A stretch of 37,795 nucleotides of DNA from Oscillospiraceae bacterium (GCA_902780565.1 CACZGD010000021.1:1-37795), one strand, 5' to 3'. Shown: positions 1 to 9,051, counted from the first letter of the stretch. Translations and numbers: made by a program. Notes: generated by a model from the letters alone, not told the origin.

Positions 1-1
1 G

Positions 2-1480
2 TTCGGCTATCTGCTGGGGCCCGCCGGGGCGTTGCTGCTGAACGCCGTTCTGGCCACCTACCTGAACGTCTACTACACCGACGTGCTGAACCTGACGCCT
101 TTATGGGGCGGCGCGTTCCTGACCGTGTTCCCCATCGTATCTAAAATCGTCGACGCGGTCACGAACGTGGTGATGGGGCAGATCATCGACCGCACAAAGA
201 CCAAAGAGGGCAAGGCGCGGCCGTGGCTGCTGCTGTCCGCGTTTCTGGTGCCCGTCACCGGTATTCTGCTGTTCACGGTGCCGGAAAGCAGCGATACGGT
301 GAAGGCGATCTGGGTGATGATCAGCTACAACCTGTTCTACTCCTTCGCCTATACCATCTTCAATATGAGCCACGGCCTGATGGTGCCTCTTTCCACCCGC
401 GACGGCACGGCGCGCGGCGGTCTCTCCGTCTTTAACCAGATCACCACCATCATGATGAGCGGTATTTTAGTGGCGCTGGTGTTCCCGATGGTCGTTATGC
501 CGATGATCGGCGTGGATAAGTCGAAATGGATCACGCTGATGACGATCCTTTCCATCGTCGCCCTGCCGCTGACGCTCCTCGAATACTATTTCACCAAGGA
601 ACGCGTCACCGAGGAAGCCAAGACAGAGGAAACCAAGCTCTCCTTCGGTAAGCAGATGAAGATCCTGTTCACGGACAAATACATGATCCTCATGTACGCC
701 TATTTCCTGATCTATACCGTCGGCATGACGCTGAAAAATCTCGGCCTCGTTTACTACTGCAACTACGTGCTGGGCACCTACAACGACGGGATCACGCAGA
801 TGCTGGTCTCCGTCATCGGCGGCATCCCCATGGGAATCGGCATTTTCGCCGTGTGGCCGCTGGCGAAGAAGTTCGGCAAGCGCAACGTGACCATGGTGGG
901 CTTTATCCTCTACGCCGTCGGTTCGCTGATTTGCTGGATATTCTCCCACAACCTCGTGATGGTACTGATCGGGCAGTTTATCAAGAACATCGGCGGCCTG
1001 CCCTGCGCATACGTGTTTATGGCGCTGTTCGCTGACTGCCTCGATCATCTGGAATGGAAAAAGGATCTTCGCATCGACGGCGCGGCCATGTCGATCTACA
1101 ACATTATCGCCGTAGCGATGGTGGGCATCATGACAGGCGTATTCAACTGGATGCTGGCAAAGGCCGGCTATCTCGCGCCAATCACCGCAACGAGTACGGC
1201 GGACGCTGCCGCCAAGCTTGCGGCGGGCGGCTGGACCTCGCAAATCCCGCTTTCGGATCTGAAACCCGCCGCCGACGGCGTTCTGACCGTCGCCATGCAG
1301 CAGCCTGCCGGCGTTTCCTGGGTGATCTCCTTCGCATTCGTGGGGCTCGAGGTCTTCACCGGCATCGCGCTGGTGGCCATCCTGTTCTTCCTGACTGTGG
1401 AAAAGAAGCTGCCCGAGGAGCAGGCGGAGATCAAAGCACGCCATGAAGCAAAAGAAACCGGGGAGGAGATCGAAAAATGA
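2..1480 (+). CDS. GPH-family sugar:cation symporter, 5' end outside window
   Basis: Partial gene: the frame is open from base 2, and residues before the first internal start ([15 protein letters not shown]) already read like the first membrane segment of the family, so the true start lies upstream. It shows about 12 hydrophobic segments and the loop [15 protein letters not shown], typical of glycoside-pentoside-hexuronide:cation symporters (MFS superfamily), which import glycosides with H+ or Na+. The C-terminus is charged and cytoplasmic. Its stop overlaps the start of the rhamnosidase (ATGA at 1477-1480), so the two are translationally coupled. The substrate is probably a rhamnoside or a rhamnose-containing oligosaccharide; this is inferred from the neighbour only. 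Family call firm, substrate uncertain. Confidence 0.88.
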   Translation, partial: FGYLLGPAGALLLNAVLATYLNVYYTDVLNLTPLWGGAFLTVFPIVSKIVDAVTNVVMGQIIDRTKTKEGKARPWLLLSAFLVPVTGILLFTVPESSDTVKAIWVMISYNLFYSFAYTIFNMSHGLMVPLSTRDGTARGGLSVFNQITTIMMSGILVALVFPMVVMPMIGVDKSKWITLMTILSIVALPLTLLEYYFTKERVTEEAKTEETKLSFGKQMKILFTDKYMILMYAYFLIYTVGMTLKNLGLVYYCNYVLGTYNDGITQMLVSVIGGIPMGIGIFAVWPLAKKFGKRNVTMVGFILYAVGSLICWIFSHNLVMVLIGQFIKNIGGLPCAYVFMALFADCLDHLEWKKDLRIDGAAMSIYNIIAVAMVGIMTGVFNWMLAKAGYLAPITATSTADAAAKLAAGGWTSQIPLSDLKPAADGVLTVAMQQPAGVSWVISFAFVGLEVFTGIALVAILFFLTVEKKLPEEQAEIKARHEAKETGEEIEK

Positions 1481-3912
1481 AAGCGGTCAACCTCAGAACG
1501 GAATATCTGACCGATCCAGTGGGGATCGATATCGCCAATCCCCGCGTCTTCTGGAACTGCGAGGGCGGCGTGAAGCAGACCGCCTGCCGGATCGTCAGCG
1601 AGAAGTGGGACTCCGGCAAGGTGGAAACGGATTCCATGCATATGCGGTATCCGCTGGCGCTGGTCTCCGGCGAACGGGTCAACTATAAAATCAAGCTCTG
1701 GGACGAAAACGGGGACGAGGGCGAATGGAGCGAGCCAGCCTTTTTCGAGATGGGCCTGCTGCGGGCTTCCCACTGGCAGGCGAAGTGGATCACCGGGGAT
1801 TATACCGTCGATAAAAAGAAACGCTACCCCGCGGATTGCTTCCGAAAGGCGTTTTCTCTCAAAGGGAAGGTCGCTTCCGCGCGGCTGTATATCACCGCCT
1901 GCGGACTGTATGCCGCCGCGATCAACGACGTACGCGTCTCCATGCCGCTCTCTCCCGGGATCACCGATTACCGCAAGCGCGTACAGTACCAGACCTATGA
2001 CGTGACGGCGCTGCTGAAAGAGGAAAACGTCCTGACAGCGGAACTGGCGGACGGCTGGTACCGCGGCAGCGTCGGCGCGTGGGGCATCAGAAATCAGTAT
2101 GGTACAGAAACAAAATTGCTCGCGCAGCTTGATATAACATACGAAAACGGCATGAAGAAATCCGTGATAACCGATGATTCATGGCAGTGGTCAAATGATG
2201 GCGCTATTCGTTTTGCCGACAATAAAGACGGCGAAGTCGTTGACGCGCAAAAAGAGCCGTCATATACCGGCAGAGCAAAAATCACTTCGCATAATGTTGT
2301 TCCCACAGCGTCAAATAATGTACCGATTGCCGAAAAGGAAACCTTTAGCGGCAAAATGACCGTTGCGCCAAGCGGCAAAAAGCTGCTTGATTTCGGGCAG
2401 AATATCGCCGGATATATTTCCTTTAAGATTAAAGCAAAAGCCGGACTGAAGATCACTCTGCGCTTTGGTGAAATGATCAAAGACGGCGAGTTGTACCAAA
2501 AAAACATTCAGCTTTCAAACAAGAAAAAAACGACCCCTCTGCAAAGAATCGAGTATATCTGCAAAGAGGGTATAAATGAATATAAAACAAAGTTTGCGAT
2601 ATTCGGCTTTCAATATGCAGAAATTGACAGCGAGGCTGAAATCAGTGCAGACGATATCACGGCAATCGCCGTCTATTCCGATATGGAGGAAACAGGCTTC
2701 TTCCGTTCCTCTAATGAACTGCTGAACAAATTCGTTGACGCCACCCGCTGGTCCGCCAAAAACAACAGCGCCGACCTGCCCACGGACTGCCCCACCCGGG
2801 AACGCCACGGGTGGCTGGGCGACGCACAGATCTTCGTGGAAACGGCGAGCTATCTGTTCAATTACCTGCCCTTTGCGCGGAAATACGAAAACGATATCTG
2901 CGACGCGCAACATAAGAACGGCTGCTTCACGCAGATCGTCCCCACAGGCGGCATCGATTTCTACATGAGCCCCATGGACGGTTCCGCCGGATGGTCGGAC
3001 GCGGGCGTGTTCATCCCCTACCGGCTTTACCGGCAGTACGGCGACAAGGCCATGCTGACCGATTATTATGATAAAATGCGGCGCTACGCGGAGTATAAAA
3101 TCGGCACGCTCGGTAAGTGGTACCCCACCGCGAAACCGACGGGCGTCGGTCTGAAGGACCTCCGGCATATCTCCAACTACGGGCAGAGCTACGGCGAGTG
3201 GGCGGAACCGGCGGACGTGAAAGCCTTTTCTGTATCCGACTTCATCTCCCCGCACCCGGAGGAGACCACCGCGTATATCGTGTGGCTGATGGAGGTCATG
3301 GCGCAGATTGCGGAGATCCTGCGGAAAACCGACGACAGAGAGCGGTATCTTTCTGTCGCCGAAAAGGCGCGGTCCGGGTACCGGGCGCTGGTAAAAACAA
3401 AAAAGCATTCACTGGATACCGACCGGCAGGCGAAGCTGGTGCGTCCGCTGTATCTGGGCCTGCTGGATGAGGAACAGACCGCATACGCGAAAAAGCGCCT
3501 TATCACCGCGCTGGAAAACTACGGCTGGCGGCTGGGCACGGGTTTCCTCTCCACGCCTCTGATCCTCTACGTTCTGGCGGATACGGATATTGAATACGCG
3601 AATTCGACCTCCGGCGGCATCGGCAGCCTCAACCACTATTCCAAAGGCGCAGCCGTGGAGTGGCTGTTCAAGGAAATGTGCGGTATTCATGTGGACGGCG
3701 AAAACCGTTTCGTCATCGCGCCGAAGCCCGGCGGACACTTCACCTTTGCGAACGCCGAATACCAAAGCGTGTACGGACTTGTAAGATCCGGCTGGAAAAA
3801 GACGGAGACAGGTTGGGAATACCATATTGCGATCCCGGCCAACTGCACGGCGGAAGTTGCGCTTCCGGACGGAACGAAGAAAACATTGCAAAAAGGAGAA
3901 TATACGTTATGA
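1477..3912 (+). CDS. alpha-L-rhamnosidase, GH78 family
   Basis: 811 residues. It hydrolyses terminal alpha-L-rhamnose from plant glycosides or polysaccharides. The N-terminal half has the beta-sandwich pattern of bacterial GH78 enzymes ([50 protein letters not shown]). The (alpha/alpha)6 domain follows with the family signature [15 protein letters not shown] near residue 435, carrying the acidic catalytic region. No signal peptide is seen, so it is probably cytoplasmic and acts on imported substrate. It overlaps the symporter upstream and the surface protein downstream by ATGA each. Odd: bases about 2090-2740 (residues about 205-420) are clearly AT-richer than both flanks although the frame stays open. 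In hand counts on single 60-base lines the GC is 65 % at 2041-2100, then 40 %, 42 %, 37 % and 37 % inside, and 73 % at 2761-2820. This suggests a recombined segment or an assembly join. Confidence 0.9.
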   Translation: MKAVNLRTEYLTDPVGIDIANPRVFWNCEGGVKQTACRIVSEKWDSGKVETDSMHMRYPLALVSGERVNYKIKLWDENGDEGEWSEPAFFEMGLLRASHWQAKWITGDYTVDKKKRYPADCFRKAFSLKGKVASARLYITACGLYAAAINDVRVSMPLSPGITDYRKRVQYQTYDVTALLKEENVLTAELADGWYRGSVGAWGIRNQYGTETKLLAQLDITYENGMKKSVITDDSWQWSNDGAIRFADNKDGEVVDAQKEPSYTGRAKITSHNVVPTASNNVPIAEKETFSGKMTVAPSGKKLLDFGQNIAGYISFKIKAKAGLKITLRFGEMIKDGELYQKNIQLSNKKKTTPLQRIEYICKEGINEYKTKFAIFGFQYAEIDSEAEISADDITAIAVYSDMEETGFFRSSNELLNKFVDATRWSAKNNSADLPTDCPTRERHGWLGDAQIFVETASYLFNYLPFARKYENDICDAQHKNGCFTQIVPTGGIDFYMSPMDGSAGWSDAGVFIPYRLYRQYGDKAMLTDYYDKMRRYAEYKIGTLGKWYPTAKPTGVGLKDLRHISNYGQSYGEWAEPADVKAFSVSDFISPHPEETTAYIVWLMEVMAQIAEILRKTDDRERYLSVAEKARSGYRALVKTKKHSLDTDRQAKLVRPLYLGLLDEEQTAYAKKRLITALENYGWRLGTGFLSTPLILYVLADTDIEYANSTSGGIGSLNHYSKGAAVEWLFKEMCGIHVDGENRFVIAPKPGGHFTFANAEYQSVYGLVRSGWKKTETGWEYHIAIPANCTAEVALPDGTKKTLQKGEYTL

Positions 3913-4901
3913 GTTCAAAAGCAAAAATCATCATTGCTTCCTGCGCAGGCGCCGCGCTGCTAATCGGCCTGATCATTGCTGCGTGTATGCCGGTTACGAT
4001 CAAGGTCAGCATTCCGCAGCTTGAGAATCTGGCACAGCCGACAACTCCGGATCGTGCAGTACCGGTGGATACAGTTGTCGAACCCGCTTCATCTCTACCC
4101 GCCGCAACACAACCCGCTGGGACACAGCCTGCCGCAACACAACCCGCGGCAACACAACCCGCCGCGACGCAGCCCGCGGTGACACAGCCTGCCGCAACAC
4201 AACCCGCTGCGACGCAACCCGCCGCGACGCAGCCCGCCGCCGCGACGCAGCCCGCGGTGACACAGCCTGCAAACGGTGCGCTGTCAAAGAACGAGATCGT
4301 ATCGCTTTACAATACCGCAGTCAATAAAGTGAAAAAGGAAGCGTCGAATCTGACCAGGAACTACAAGCACGTATCCGCGCCGGAGGATCAGCTTGAGCTG
4401 CCGTCCGCGATCCAGGGGCTCGGCAAGACAGCCATCGGCACCTTTGTCAAAGGGACGGACACGCCGGAATCCTGGACAAGCAAAGAGGATATGCAGATCG
4501 TGTTTCCCGTGGGCGGCACGGACTATTCCTCCCATCTGACGGCGGATATGGTGGAAGCTGCCTCCTGCGAGGATACCGGCGGCAGCTATAAGATCACGCT
4601 GAAGCTGTACGACGACAAGCTTACCAGTCCCGCCAAGGGAGAGGGGTACGCGGGCGTCTTCAACACCACCACCGCCTCCACCTTTACGGAGATAAACATC
4701 CCCACCGTCACCTTCAACCGCTTCGATATCAACGGCGTGAACGGCTCCATCACCTGCACGATCGATAAGGAGTCGCAGCGCGTCACAGAGATCACCTTTG
4801 CGAATACGGATATCCTGAAGCTGGAGGTCAAGGTCGTTGTCGCCACGCTGAATGTAAAGCTGGCGCTGGCGGTGGAAGAAAACTATTCGATCGCGTATTG
4901 A
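3909..4901 (+). CDS. secreted or lipid-anchored TQPA-repeat protein
   Basis: 330 residues from the ATG at 3909, chosen because AAGGAG lies just upstream and the ATG overlaps the rhamnosidase stop; the open frame further 5' lies inside the rhamnosidase. The N-terminus is a signal or anchor helix (KAKIIIASCAGAALLIGLII) ending in IAAC, which fits a lipobox, so it may be a lipoprotein with Cys26 as the anchor. Residues about 67-122 are eleven TQPA(A/V/G) repeats, a likely wall-spanning spacer. The remaining 200 or so residues form a beta-rich domain that I do not recognise. As the third gene of the rhamnoside operon it may bind substrate at the surface. That role is inferred; the sequence gives only the architecture. 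Confidence 0.75.
   Translation: MSSKAKIIIASCAGAALLIGLIIAACMPVTIKVSIPQLENLAQPTTPDRAVPVDTVVEPASSLPAATQPAGTQPAATQPAATQPAATQPAVTQPAATQPAATQPAATQPAAATQPAVTQPANGALSKNEIVSLYNTAVNKVKKEASNLTRNYKHVSAPEDQLELPSAIQGLGKTAIGTFVKGTDTPESWTSKEDMQIVFPVGGTDYSSHLTADMVEAASCEDTGGSYKITLKLYDDKLTSPAKGEGYAGVFNTTTASTFTEINIPTVTFNRFDINGVNGSITCTIDKESQRVTEITFANTDILKLEVKVVVATLNVKLALAVEENYSIAY
4107..4274 (+). repeat. 15-base tandem repeat encoding TQPA(A)
   Basis: Eleven consecutive units of about 15 bases, one with an extra alanine codon. They vary at third positions (acacaacccgcc, acgcagcccgcg and similar) but keep Thr-Gln-Pro-Ala. The synonymous drift shows selection on the peptide rather than a fresh duplication. Copy number is likely to vary between strains by slippage. 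Confidence 0.9.
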
Positions 4902-4947
4902 TTGAAGGAAAAACCGGAAACCGAAGAAGAGATTGGAGAGTGTAGTA

Positions 4948-5961
4948 ATGAAAGTGTTTATGATCGGCGGAACGGGTCTGCTCGGCAGCGAGGCCGCCAA
5001 AGAACTGATAGCCAGAGGGCACGAAGTGGTATCGGTCGCGCTGCCGCCGCTGCCGGAGGGCGCCGTATTGCCGCCGGAGATGCAGATCGAATTCGGCAAT
5101 TATCTGGAAATGACGGACGACGAGCTGAAAGAAAAGCTCAGTGGCTGCGAAGGCTTCGTGTTCGCTGCGGGTGTGGACGAGCGCGTGGAAGGACCGGCTC
5201 CCATTTATGAGCTTTATAAAAAATACAATATCGATCCTGTCAAACGATTGCTGGGACTGTGCAAAGAATGCGGCGTGAAGCACGCTGTGATTCTCGGTTC
5301 TTACTTCTCCTACGCGGCAAAGAAGTGGCCGAAAAAGGAACTTACCAAACACCATCCGTATATCCGCAGCAGGATCGATCAGGAAGTCGCCGCGATGAGC
5401 TTTGCGGACGATGACCTCGACATTGCCGTGCTGGAACTGCCGTATATCTTTGGCACACAGCCTGGACGCAAGCCCGTTTGGGTCTTCCTTGTGGAAAACG
5501 TGATGAGCATGAAGGGCGTGACGATGTACCCAAAGGGCGGCTCTACCATGGTAACCGTCCATCAGGTGGGACAGGCGATCGCCGGCGCTCTGGAGCGCAA
5601 CAAGGGCGGACGGTGCTACCCGATCGGTTATTACAACATGACCTGGGTTGAACTTTTGAAGATCGTTCACAAGTATCTGGACTGCCCCGGCAAAAAGATC
5701 GTTACCATACCAAACTGGATGTACGCGATGGGCGGTAAGAAGATCATGAAGGAACAGGCCGAAAAGGGCATTCAGGGCGGTCTGCACATGGTCAAATTCA
5801 CCGATATTATGTGCTCCAACCTCTTCATTTCCAAGACCGAAGGCTGTGAGGTGCTCGGCGTGACCGCCGATGATATCGACGGCGCGATCGGCGATTCCAT
5901 TCTGCTGTGCAGGGCTATTCTTGAAAACAAGGCCAAAGTGATCGGCATGAAGGGAGAATAA
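4948..5961 (+). CDS. NAD(P)-dependent atypical SDR epimerase/reductase
   Basis: 337 residues. The ATG at 4948 was chosen over the TTG at 4933 because GGAGAG lies 7-12 bases before it and the Rossmann motif then starts at once (MKVFMIGGTGLLGS, GxxGxxG). The fold is that of the extended/atypical short-chain dehydrogenases: nucleotide-binding N-terminus, then a substrate domain with LELPYIFGTQPGR and a C-terminal helical part. The usual catalytic Tyr-x-x-x-Lys is not obvious; HPYIRSRIDQE gives Tyr-x-x-x-Arg at about residues 136-140, so it may be catalytically altered. It follows the surface protein by 46 bases and precedes the next SDR by 2 bases, hence the same operon. The substrate is unknown; it may modify the released sugar or aglycone. 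Confidence 0.78.
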   Translation: MKVFMIGGTGLLGSEAAKELIARGHEVVSVALPPLPEGAVLPPEMQIEFGNYLEMTDDELKEKLSGCEGFVFAAGVDERVEGPAPIYELYKKYNIDPVKRLLGLCKECGVKHAVILGSYFSYAAKKWPKKELTKHHPYIRSRIDQEVAAMSFADDDLDIAVLELPYIFGTQPGRKPVWVFLVENVMSMKGVTMYPKGGSTMVTVHQVGQAIAGALERNKGGRCYPIGYYNMTWVELLKIVHKYLDCPGKKIVTIPNWMYAMGGKKIMKEQAEKGIQGGLHMVKFTDIMCSNLFISKTEGCEVLGVTADDIDGAIGDSILLCRAILENKAKVIGMKGE

Positions 5962-5963
5962 CG

Positions 5964-7487
5964 ATGAAAAGACCCGTTGTATTCATGACCGGCGCGGGCG
6001 GCGGCATGGGCTATGAGAGCTTCAAAGCGATGCTGCCCGATCTCGGCAAGCTTTATGATCTTGTGATCCTCGTTCGGGACAGTGATAAGAACCGTAAGCT
6101 TTTTGAACGGTATATCGGTACGCCAGGTGTGCTTGTGAAGTTCGGCGATCTGCTCAACAAAGCGGATGTGGTCGACTGCGTGCGCCGCAGCGATATCTGC
6201 CTTCATATTGCTGCCTTCGTCTCTCCGCAAGCGGACTATCACCCTGACAAGGCAATGAAAAACAACTACGGCTCCACCCGCAACATCATCGAGGCCGTTT
6301 ATGAAACTGGCAAAGCCGATACCTATAAGTTTGTGTATATCGGTACCGTGGCGGAAACCGGTGACCGGATGCCGCCCATCCACTGGGGTCGTGTGGGCGA
6401 TCCCATCAAGCCCAGCATGTACGACTATTACGCCGTTTCCAAGGTGGCGGCGGAGCGGTACGTGATCGAAAGCGGACTGAAATACTGGGTCAGCTTGCGT
6501 CAGACCGGCATCATCGGTCCCGCGATGGCGAAGATCCGCGACGCCATCCAGTTCCACAACTGCATCGACGACGTACTGGAATACGCCTCCGACCGGGACA
6601 GCGGCCGCGCTATGCGAAACCTCTGCGCGTTCGATGGCGAAGGCACGCTGGACGGCAGCTTCTGGGGCCATATCTACAATATCGGCGGCGGCGCCACCTG
6701 CCGAGTGAGCACCGGAGATATGTATCAGATCATGTACGGCGAGCTGGGCTTTACGAGCCTCGATCCCATCATCGAGCCGAAATACTACGCCACCCGCAAT
6801 TTCCACGGGCAGTATTATCTGGATTCCGACAAACTGGAAAGCTATCTGCACTTCCGCTCCGACAGTATGCAGTTTTTTTACGACGCCTATCTCAAGGAGC
6901 TGGGTTCCGCGAAAGCGGCGGGCAAGGTAATGACGAAGCTCCCCGGCGGTGAAAAGCTGATGGGTTCCATCATCAAAAAGACCTTCGCGCCGCTCCTGGA
7001 TTCCGAACACGGCACGAAACACTGGCTGGTTAACGGTATGGAGGATCATATTGACGCCTACTGGGGCAGCCGAAAAGCGTGGGAAGCCATTCCGGAGAAA
7101 TTCAGCGAGCTCCGGCTTTTCACGGATTGGGATACCGTAGTACCCATCGACCACGGTTACGACGAAACGAAGCCGGAAAGCGAACTGAAATTGGAAGATA
7201 TGAGTGGAGCTGCCCAGTTCCGCGGCGGCACGCTGCTGAGCGAGAAAATGGCAATCGGCGACTGGAAAACGAAGCTCCGTTTCCGCTGTGCCTTCGGACA
7301 CGAATTCGACGCCAGCCCCCGTCTCGTTCTGGAGGGTGGCCACTGGTGCCCGGAATGCGAAAGAAAGAGCTGGAACTACGGCGCACGTGCCAAAGTAGAT
7401 CCGTTCTTCGCGCAGGTATGGAATCCATTGCACGCCGACGACGAGCTGCGGGAATACCCCAAGGTCGTTTCCGAGTTGGATGCATAA
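5964..7487 (+). CDS. SDR epimerase/dehydratase with C-terminal zinc-ribbon-like tail
   Basis: 507 residues, much longer than a typical extended SDR (about 310-350). The N-terminus has the Rossmann motif TGAGGGMG, and YYAVSK supplies the YxxxK catalytic pair. After about residue 330 comes an extension that I cannot match as a whole. Near its end are C442, H446, C462 and C465 (CAFGHEFDASP ... GGHWCPEC), resembling the small zinc-ribbon modules with GHEW-A-P and CPxC patterns (DUF4379-like). It probably uses NAD(P) on a sugar or an aglycone of the imported glycosides, but the substrate cannot be read from sequence. It is the last gene of the operon, followed by a terminator. The SDR call is firm; the metal site is inferred. 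Confidence 0.8.
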   Translation: MKRPVVFMTGAGGGMGYESFKAMLPDLGKLYDLVILVRDSDKNRKLFERYIGTPGVLVKFGDLLNKADVVDCVRRSDICLHIAAFVSPQADYHPDKAMKNNYGSTRNIIEAVYETGKADTYKFVYIGTVAETGDRMPPIHWGRVGDPIKPSMYDYYAVSKVAAERYVIESGLKYWVSLRQTGIIGPAMAKIRDAIQFHNCIDDVLEYASDRDSGRAMRNLCAFDGEGTLDGSFWGHIYNIGGGATCRVSTGDMYQIMYGELGFTSLDPIIEPKYYATRNFHGQYYLDSDKLESYLHFRSDSMQFFYDAYLKELGSAKAAGKVMTKLPGGEKLMGSIIKKTFAPLLDSEHGTKHWLVNGMEDHIDAYWGSRKAWEAIPEKFSELRLFTDWDTVVPIDHGYDETKPESELKLEDMSGAAQFRGGTLLSEKMAIGDWKTKLRFRCAFGHEFDASPRLVLEGGHWCPECERKSWNYGARAKVDPFFAQVWNPLHADDELREYPKVVSELDA

Positions 7488-7532
7488 AACGAGAAAAAGA
7501 TATAATTCTTTTTTTCCATTTCACTAGTTTGC

Positions 7533-7573
7533 ACTGCTCAATTACCATTCAATGGGAACTGAGCAGTTTTTTC
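7533..7573 (+). terminator. intrinsic terminator of the rhamnoside operon
   Basis: Perfect 8-base arms ACTGCTCA and TGAGCAGT enclose an inner CCATT/AATGG hairpin and run straight into six T residues. It lies 46 bases after the SDR stop. Confidence 0.85.
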
Positions 7574-7859
7574 TGTACACTGTTCGCCCTTCAGTCCATG
7601 CGTCACGCTTTTGTGTCGTGATTTTAAGCATCGGGAACGCCTAAATATCAACATGTTTATTCTCAAAGATCGACTCGGCAATGATAATACATTCCTTGAT
7701 TTGAATCAACACCGAAAACCCGCGCAGAATAAGGGGTTTTGGCTTCCAAAAGCGTGACAAAAAACACGACGAATGTTTGCCTGTCGAACAAGGATACTTA
7801 CCGACAAAGAAAAACAACATGACAACAAAAATGTTTTCAAAAGAATCCACTAAAAATAG
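7574..7859. other. AT-rich intergenic stretch without a supported gene
   Basis: Composition drops sharply below the neighbouring genes. A 74-codon frame on the minus strand (7641-7865) has no ribosome site and a hydrophobic, low-complexity start; only its last 20 residues (QIKECIIIAESIFENKHVDI) look protein-like, possibly a decayed gene end. No RNA gene was recognised. Confidence 0.5.
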
Positions 7860-7888
7860 TTGCAATTATATTGAGCTTATGGTATACT
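7860..7888 (+). promoter_or_regulatory. sigma-A promoter of the hicB remnant
   Basis: TTGCAA at 7860-7865, a 17-base spacer, and TATACT at 7883-7888, with the hicB-like ATG 20 bases further on behind an AGGAG ribosome site. The promoter looks intact although the gene is broken. Confidence 0.75.
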
Positions 7889-7907
7889 TGTTTTCAGAAC
7901 AGGAGTG

Positions 7908-8160
7908 ATGGCTATCAGAAACACGATGGAATACAAAAGCTACGTCGGCAGCGTAGAGTTTTCCGAGGAAGATTCGCTGTTTTTCGGCAAAGTTTTGGGC
8001 ATCCGTGCGCTCGTTTCCTATGAAGGTGAGAACGCGCATGATCTTGTAGAAGATTTTCACGGCGCATAAGGCCGCCGTGATCGCCGCCCTGCGCGATCAG
8101 ACATCACTCAACAGCTTCGTGGAAAACGCAATCGCAAACGCCGTAGGCGCGGCGGGATAA
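7908..8160 (+). pseudogene. HicB-type antitoxin remnant, internally deleted and frameshifted
   Basis: From the ATG at 7908 (AGGAG just upstream) the frame encodes 53 residues beginning MAIRNTMEYKSYVGSVEFSE and ending LVEDFHGA-stop at 8069. This matches the N-terminal half of HicB-family antitoxins (partial RNase H-like fold). In the next frame, from 8068, KAAVIAALRDQTSLNSFVEN and a further ten residues run to a stop at 8160; this is the C-terminal ribbon-helix-helix end of the same family. The middle (about 40 residues of an expected 105-115) is missing and the join is out of frame. No hicA toxin is seen nearby. The short N-terminal peptide could still be made from the intact promoter. Confidence 0.8.
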
Positions 8161-8910
8161 GTAATATACACCGTTCCCGGTGGCAACATTTTGGCAACAA
8201 AAAATCGGATAGTCCAAATTCTTCGGATAATACGGGTAATCCAGATAGCTTGTGTAAAATCCCCTAAACAAAATTGTTTAAAATCAGATTTGCAGGAGCG
8301 AGTGGGAATAAAGCCGCCGTCCGGGGACAAAACTCCTGAGCGTCAAACCGACACTTTTGATGAGGTGCGCAACCTGATGCGCTGAGGCTCCCAGATCGGC
8401 ATAAACAAAACAAACCTTGTGGCTGCAGAAACGCTGCAGTTACAAGGCTTTTTCTATGTCCTGACGCCTTGACGAAACCAAGTATCGACCAATACGCCAG
8501 TTCCTTCAGCTCCTGCAGCGGATCGAGCCGGTCCAGCTTCCTGCAAGAGATCAAAAACCGCGGCAAATTCAGCCGCCGTATGGATCCGTGTGAACGCGCC
8601 GAGTATAAAAAGCGTTTTCCCGGCGCCGCTGCAATCAATGCCGTCGGGCAGGCGAGCATCACAGCCTGTGACAAACAGACTGAGCCGCAAAAGCATCCAG
8701 AAATAACCGATCCATCTGCCGATGAACACGCACAGTACGCCTTCCCGCCTGGCGCAGCGGCGGATCATACGCATAGAAGCGCCAGCCGCCCGCAGCTGCG
8801 CGTACTCGGCCGCGTTTGACGTGATATCAAAGCATAGCTGTGAAGGACAAGCGGCTATAGGCGTTCTATTTGTCGATAGGCGATATCCCGGGATGTTCAC
8901 AGAAAAACAG
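8161..8910. other. gene-poor 750-base stretch, possible remnant region
   Basis: No gene is convincingly supported. TGGCAACA occurs twice with an 11-base period (8181-8188, 8192-8199). A terminator sits at 8415-8453 with no clear gene before it. A 148-codon minus frame (8454-8900, GTG start) contains stretches that look protein-like, such as SGAGKTLFILGAFTRIHTAA, but has no ribosome site and overlaps an equally long plus frame. It may be a decayed gene of a lost mobile segment. I cannot assign a function. Confidence 0.4.
8415..8453 (+). terminator. orphan intrinsic terminator
   Basis: Hairpin CCTTGT-GG-CTGCAG, loop AAACG, CTGCAG-TT-ACAAGG, then C and five T. No recognised gene precedes it within 250 bases except the hicB remnant and a 64-codon frame (8191-8385) without a ribosome site. 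It may have ended the intact ancestor of this region. Confidence 0.6.
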
Positions 8911-9033
8911 TCCGCCCGGCCTTGCCGCGAAACAGAAGAGACGACGCGGAAAAGCCGGGCGGAAGATGATTTTTCCGCCGCCGTTTCGTCCGGTTGAAAG
9001 CTACAAAGACCTCACGGCGGCAAGAAAAGATCA
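8911..9033. repeat. structured tandem element, unit 1 (hairpins A1 and B1)
   Basis: Hairpin A1: ten-base arms TCCGCCCGGC (8911-8920) and GCCGGGCGGA (8954-8963), a 4x4 internal loop, then CCGCG/CGCGG around a 15-base loop. Hairpin B1: GCCGCCGT (8977-8984) pairs with ACGGCGGC (9014-9021), and the stem continues with U-rich/A-rich pairs outward. The B1 loop holds TTGAAAGCTACAAAGACC (8994-9011), which recurs exactly in unit 2. On the minus strand A1 is followed by five T (8905-8909), so transcription could also run leftwards. It matches no riboswitch or ncRNA consensus I remember. Transcription and strand are not shown. Confidence 0.55.
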
Positions 9034-9051
9034 CACATGGGAAGCTGCCGA

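Noticed and set aside
467-1444. Long minus-strand frame opposite the symporter, and similar long frames opposite sbcC, UPF0210 and the PBP gene
   Set aside because: They are antisense shadows of GC-rich genes: rich in Arg/His/Asp, without starts, ribosome sites or domains.
7641-7865. 74-codon minus-strand frame
   Set aside because: No ribosome site, low-complexity hydrophobic start, AT-rich background; only the last 20 residues look protein-like.
8191-8385. 64-codon plus frame before the orphan terminator
   Set aside because: No ribosome site, unlikely composition, no match to any family I know.
8454-8900. 148-codon minus-strand frame with a Walker-A-like SGAGKT, downstream of a T-run after hairpin A1
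   Set aside because: It would make the tandem element a riboswitch in front of a gene, but the GTG has no ribosome site, a comparable plus frame overlaps, and no family is recognised. Kept only as a possible decayed gene.
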